Shown piece by piece: positions 6,808 through 6,897 of a stretch of 6,897 bases of DNA. Source of the stretch: Idiomarina sp. UBA6142 (GTDB lineage Bacteria; Pseudomonadota; Gammaproteobacteria; Enterobacterales; Alteromonadaceae); contig DIVC01000115.1 in assembly GCA_002423905.1 (NCBI GenBank), forward strand, positions 8,642 to 15,538, read 5' to 3'. The number at the start of each line of letters is the position of its first letter. Within the stretch, counting starts at the first letter, position 1. Both the position numbers and the translations under genes were made by a program. The notes below the pieces were generated by a model. That model saw nothing but the letters and a program-made list of their open reading frames with translations, made no database searches and had not been told where the DNA came from.

Positions 6808-6897
6808 ATGAAGTCTGCTGTTTATAGTGCGCTTGCTGCCAGTCTGCTGGTCACCTTAGGCGCGTGCCAACCAGCGCCAGAGCAACCCGCCGCCGTA
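6808..6897 (+). CDS. Putative lipoprotein, N-terminus only (runs off the right edge)
   Basis: Thirty codons are visible. They encode a classic lipoprotein signal peptide: MKS start, hydrophobic core AVYSALAASLLVTLGA, and a lipobox LGAC with the acylated Cys at residue 20. A Pro/Ala/Gln-rich linker follows (QPAPEQPAA), as is common before a periplasmic or outer-membrane-anchored domain. Asp is not at position +2 (it is Gln), so by the usual Lol rule the mature protein would go to the outer membrane. The ATG has AAGGA at 6796-6800, 7 bases upstream. It starts 34 bases after the rdgC stop on the same strand. The mature domain is outside the window, so function cannot be given. Confidence 0.8.
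   Translation, partial: MKSAVYSALAASLLVTLGACQPAPEQPAAV

Overview
The window looks like ordinary chromosomal DNA from a marine-type gammaproteobacterium, most likely in the Alteromonadales (the Idiomarina/Pseudidiomarina, Shewanella or Pseudoalteromonas neighbourhood). This rests on family recognition: a TonB2-type energising operon headed by a DUF3450 protein and a TtpC-like large ExbB paralogue, a YbdG-type mechanosensitive channel, and a gammaproteobacterial RdgC. Composition is even and coding density is high. I see no insertion sequence, phage gene, CRISPR array, tRNA or rRNA.

The left part (1-2635, minus strand) is the start of a tightly packed operon read right to left: a DUF3450 periplasmic protein, then a TtpC-like MotA/TolQ/ExbB protein with a long periplasmic coiled-coil extension, then a small ExbB that runs off the left edge. 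Gaps are only 3 and 2 bases, so translational coupling is likely. ExbD, TonB and a TPR protein are expected just beyond position 1. Such systems use the proton gradient to drive TonB-dependent outer-membrane receptors. The 108-base region before the operon (about 2636-2743) holds a plausible promoter overlapped by a 7-bp-arm inverted repeat built on TGTCAT/ATGACA, with two more copies of that hexamer nearby. It is the best candidate for an uncharacterised operator here.

The middle part (2744-3988, minus strand) is a YbdG/MscM-type small mechanosensitive channel with a GTG start. It is divergent from the right-hand cluster across a 118-base intergenic region that carries an extended -10 promoter for the channel gene.

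The right part (4107-6897, plus strand) holds a membrane histidine kinase with a periplasmic sensor region, a long coiled coil and a complete H/N/G1/F/G2 core but no response regulator beside it. It is followed 24 bases later by rdgC (a DNA-binding recombination modulator) and then by the first 30 codons of a lipoprotein. The kinase and rdgC may be cotranscribed. No wholly novel system is evident. The items most worth checking are the TGTCAT operator array and the orphan kinase placed between a mechanosensitive channel and rdgC.
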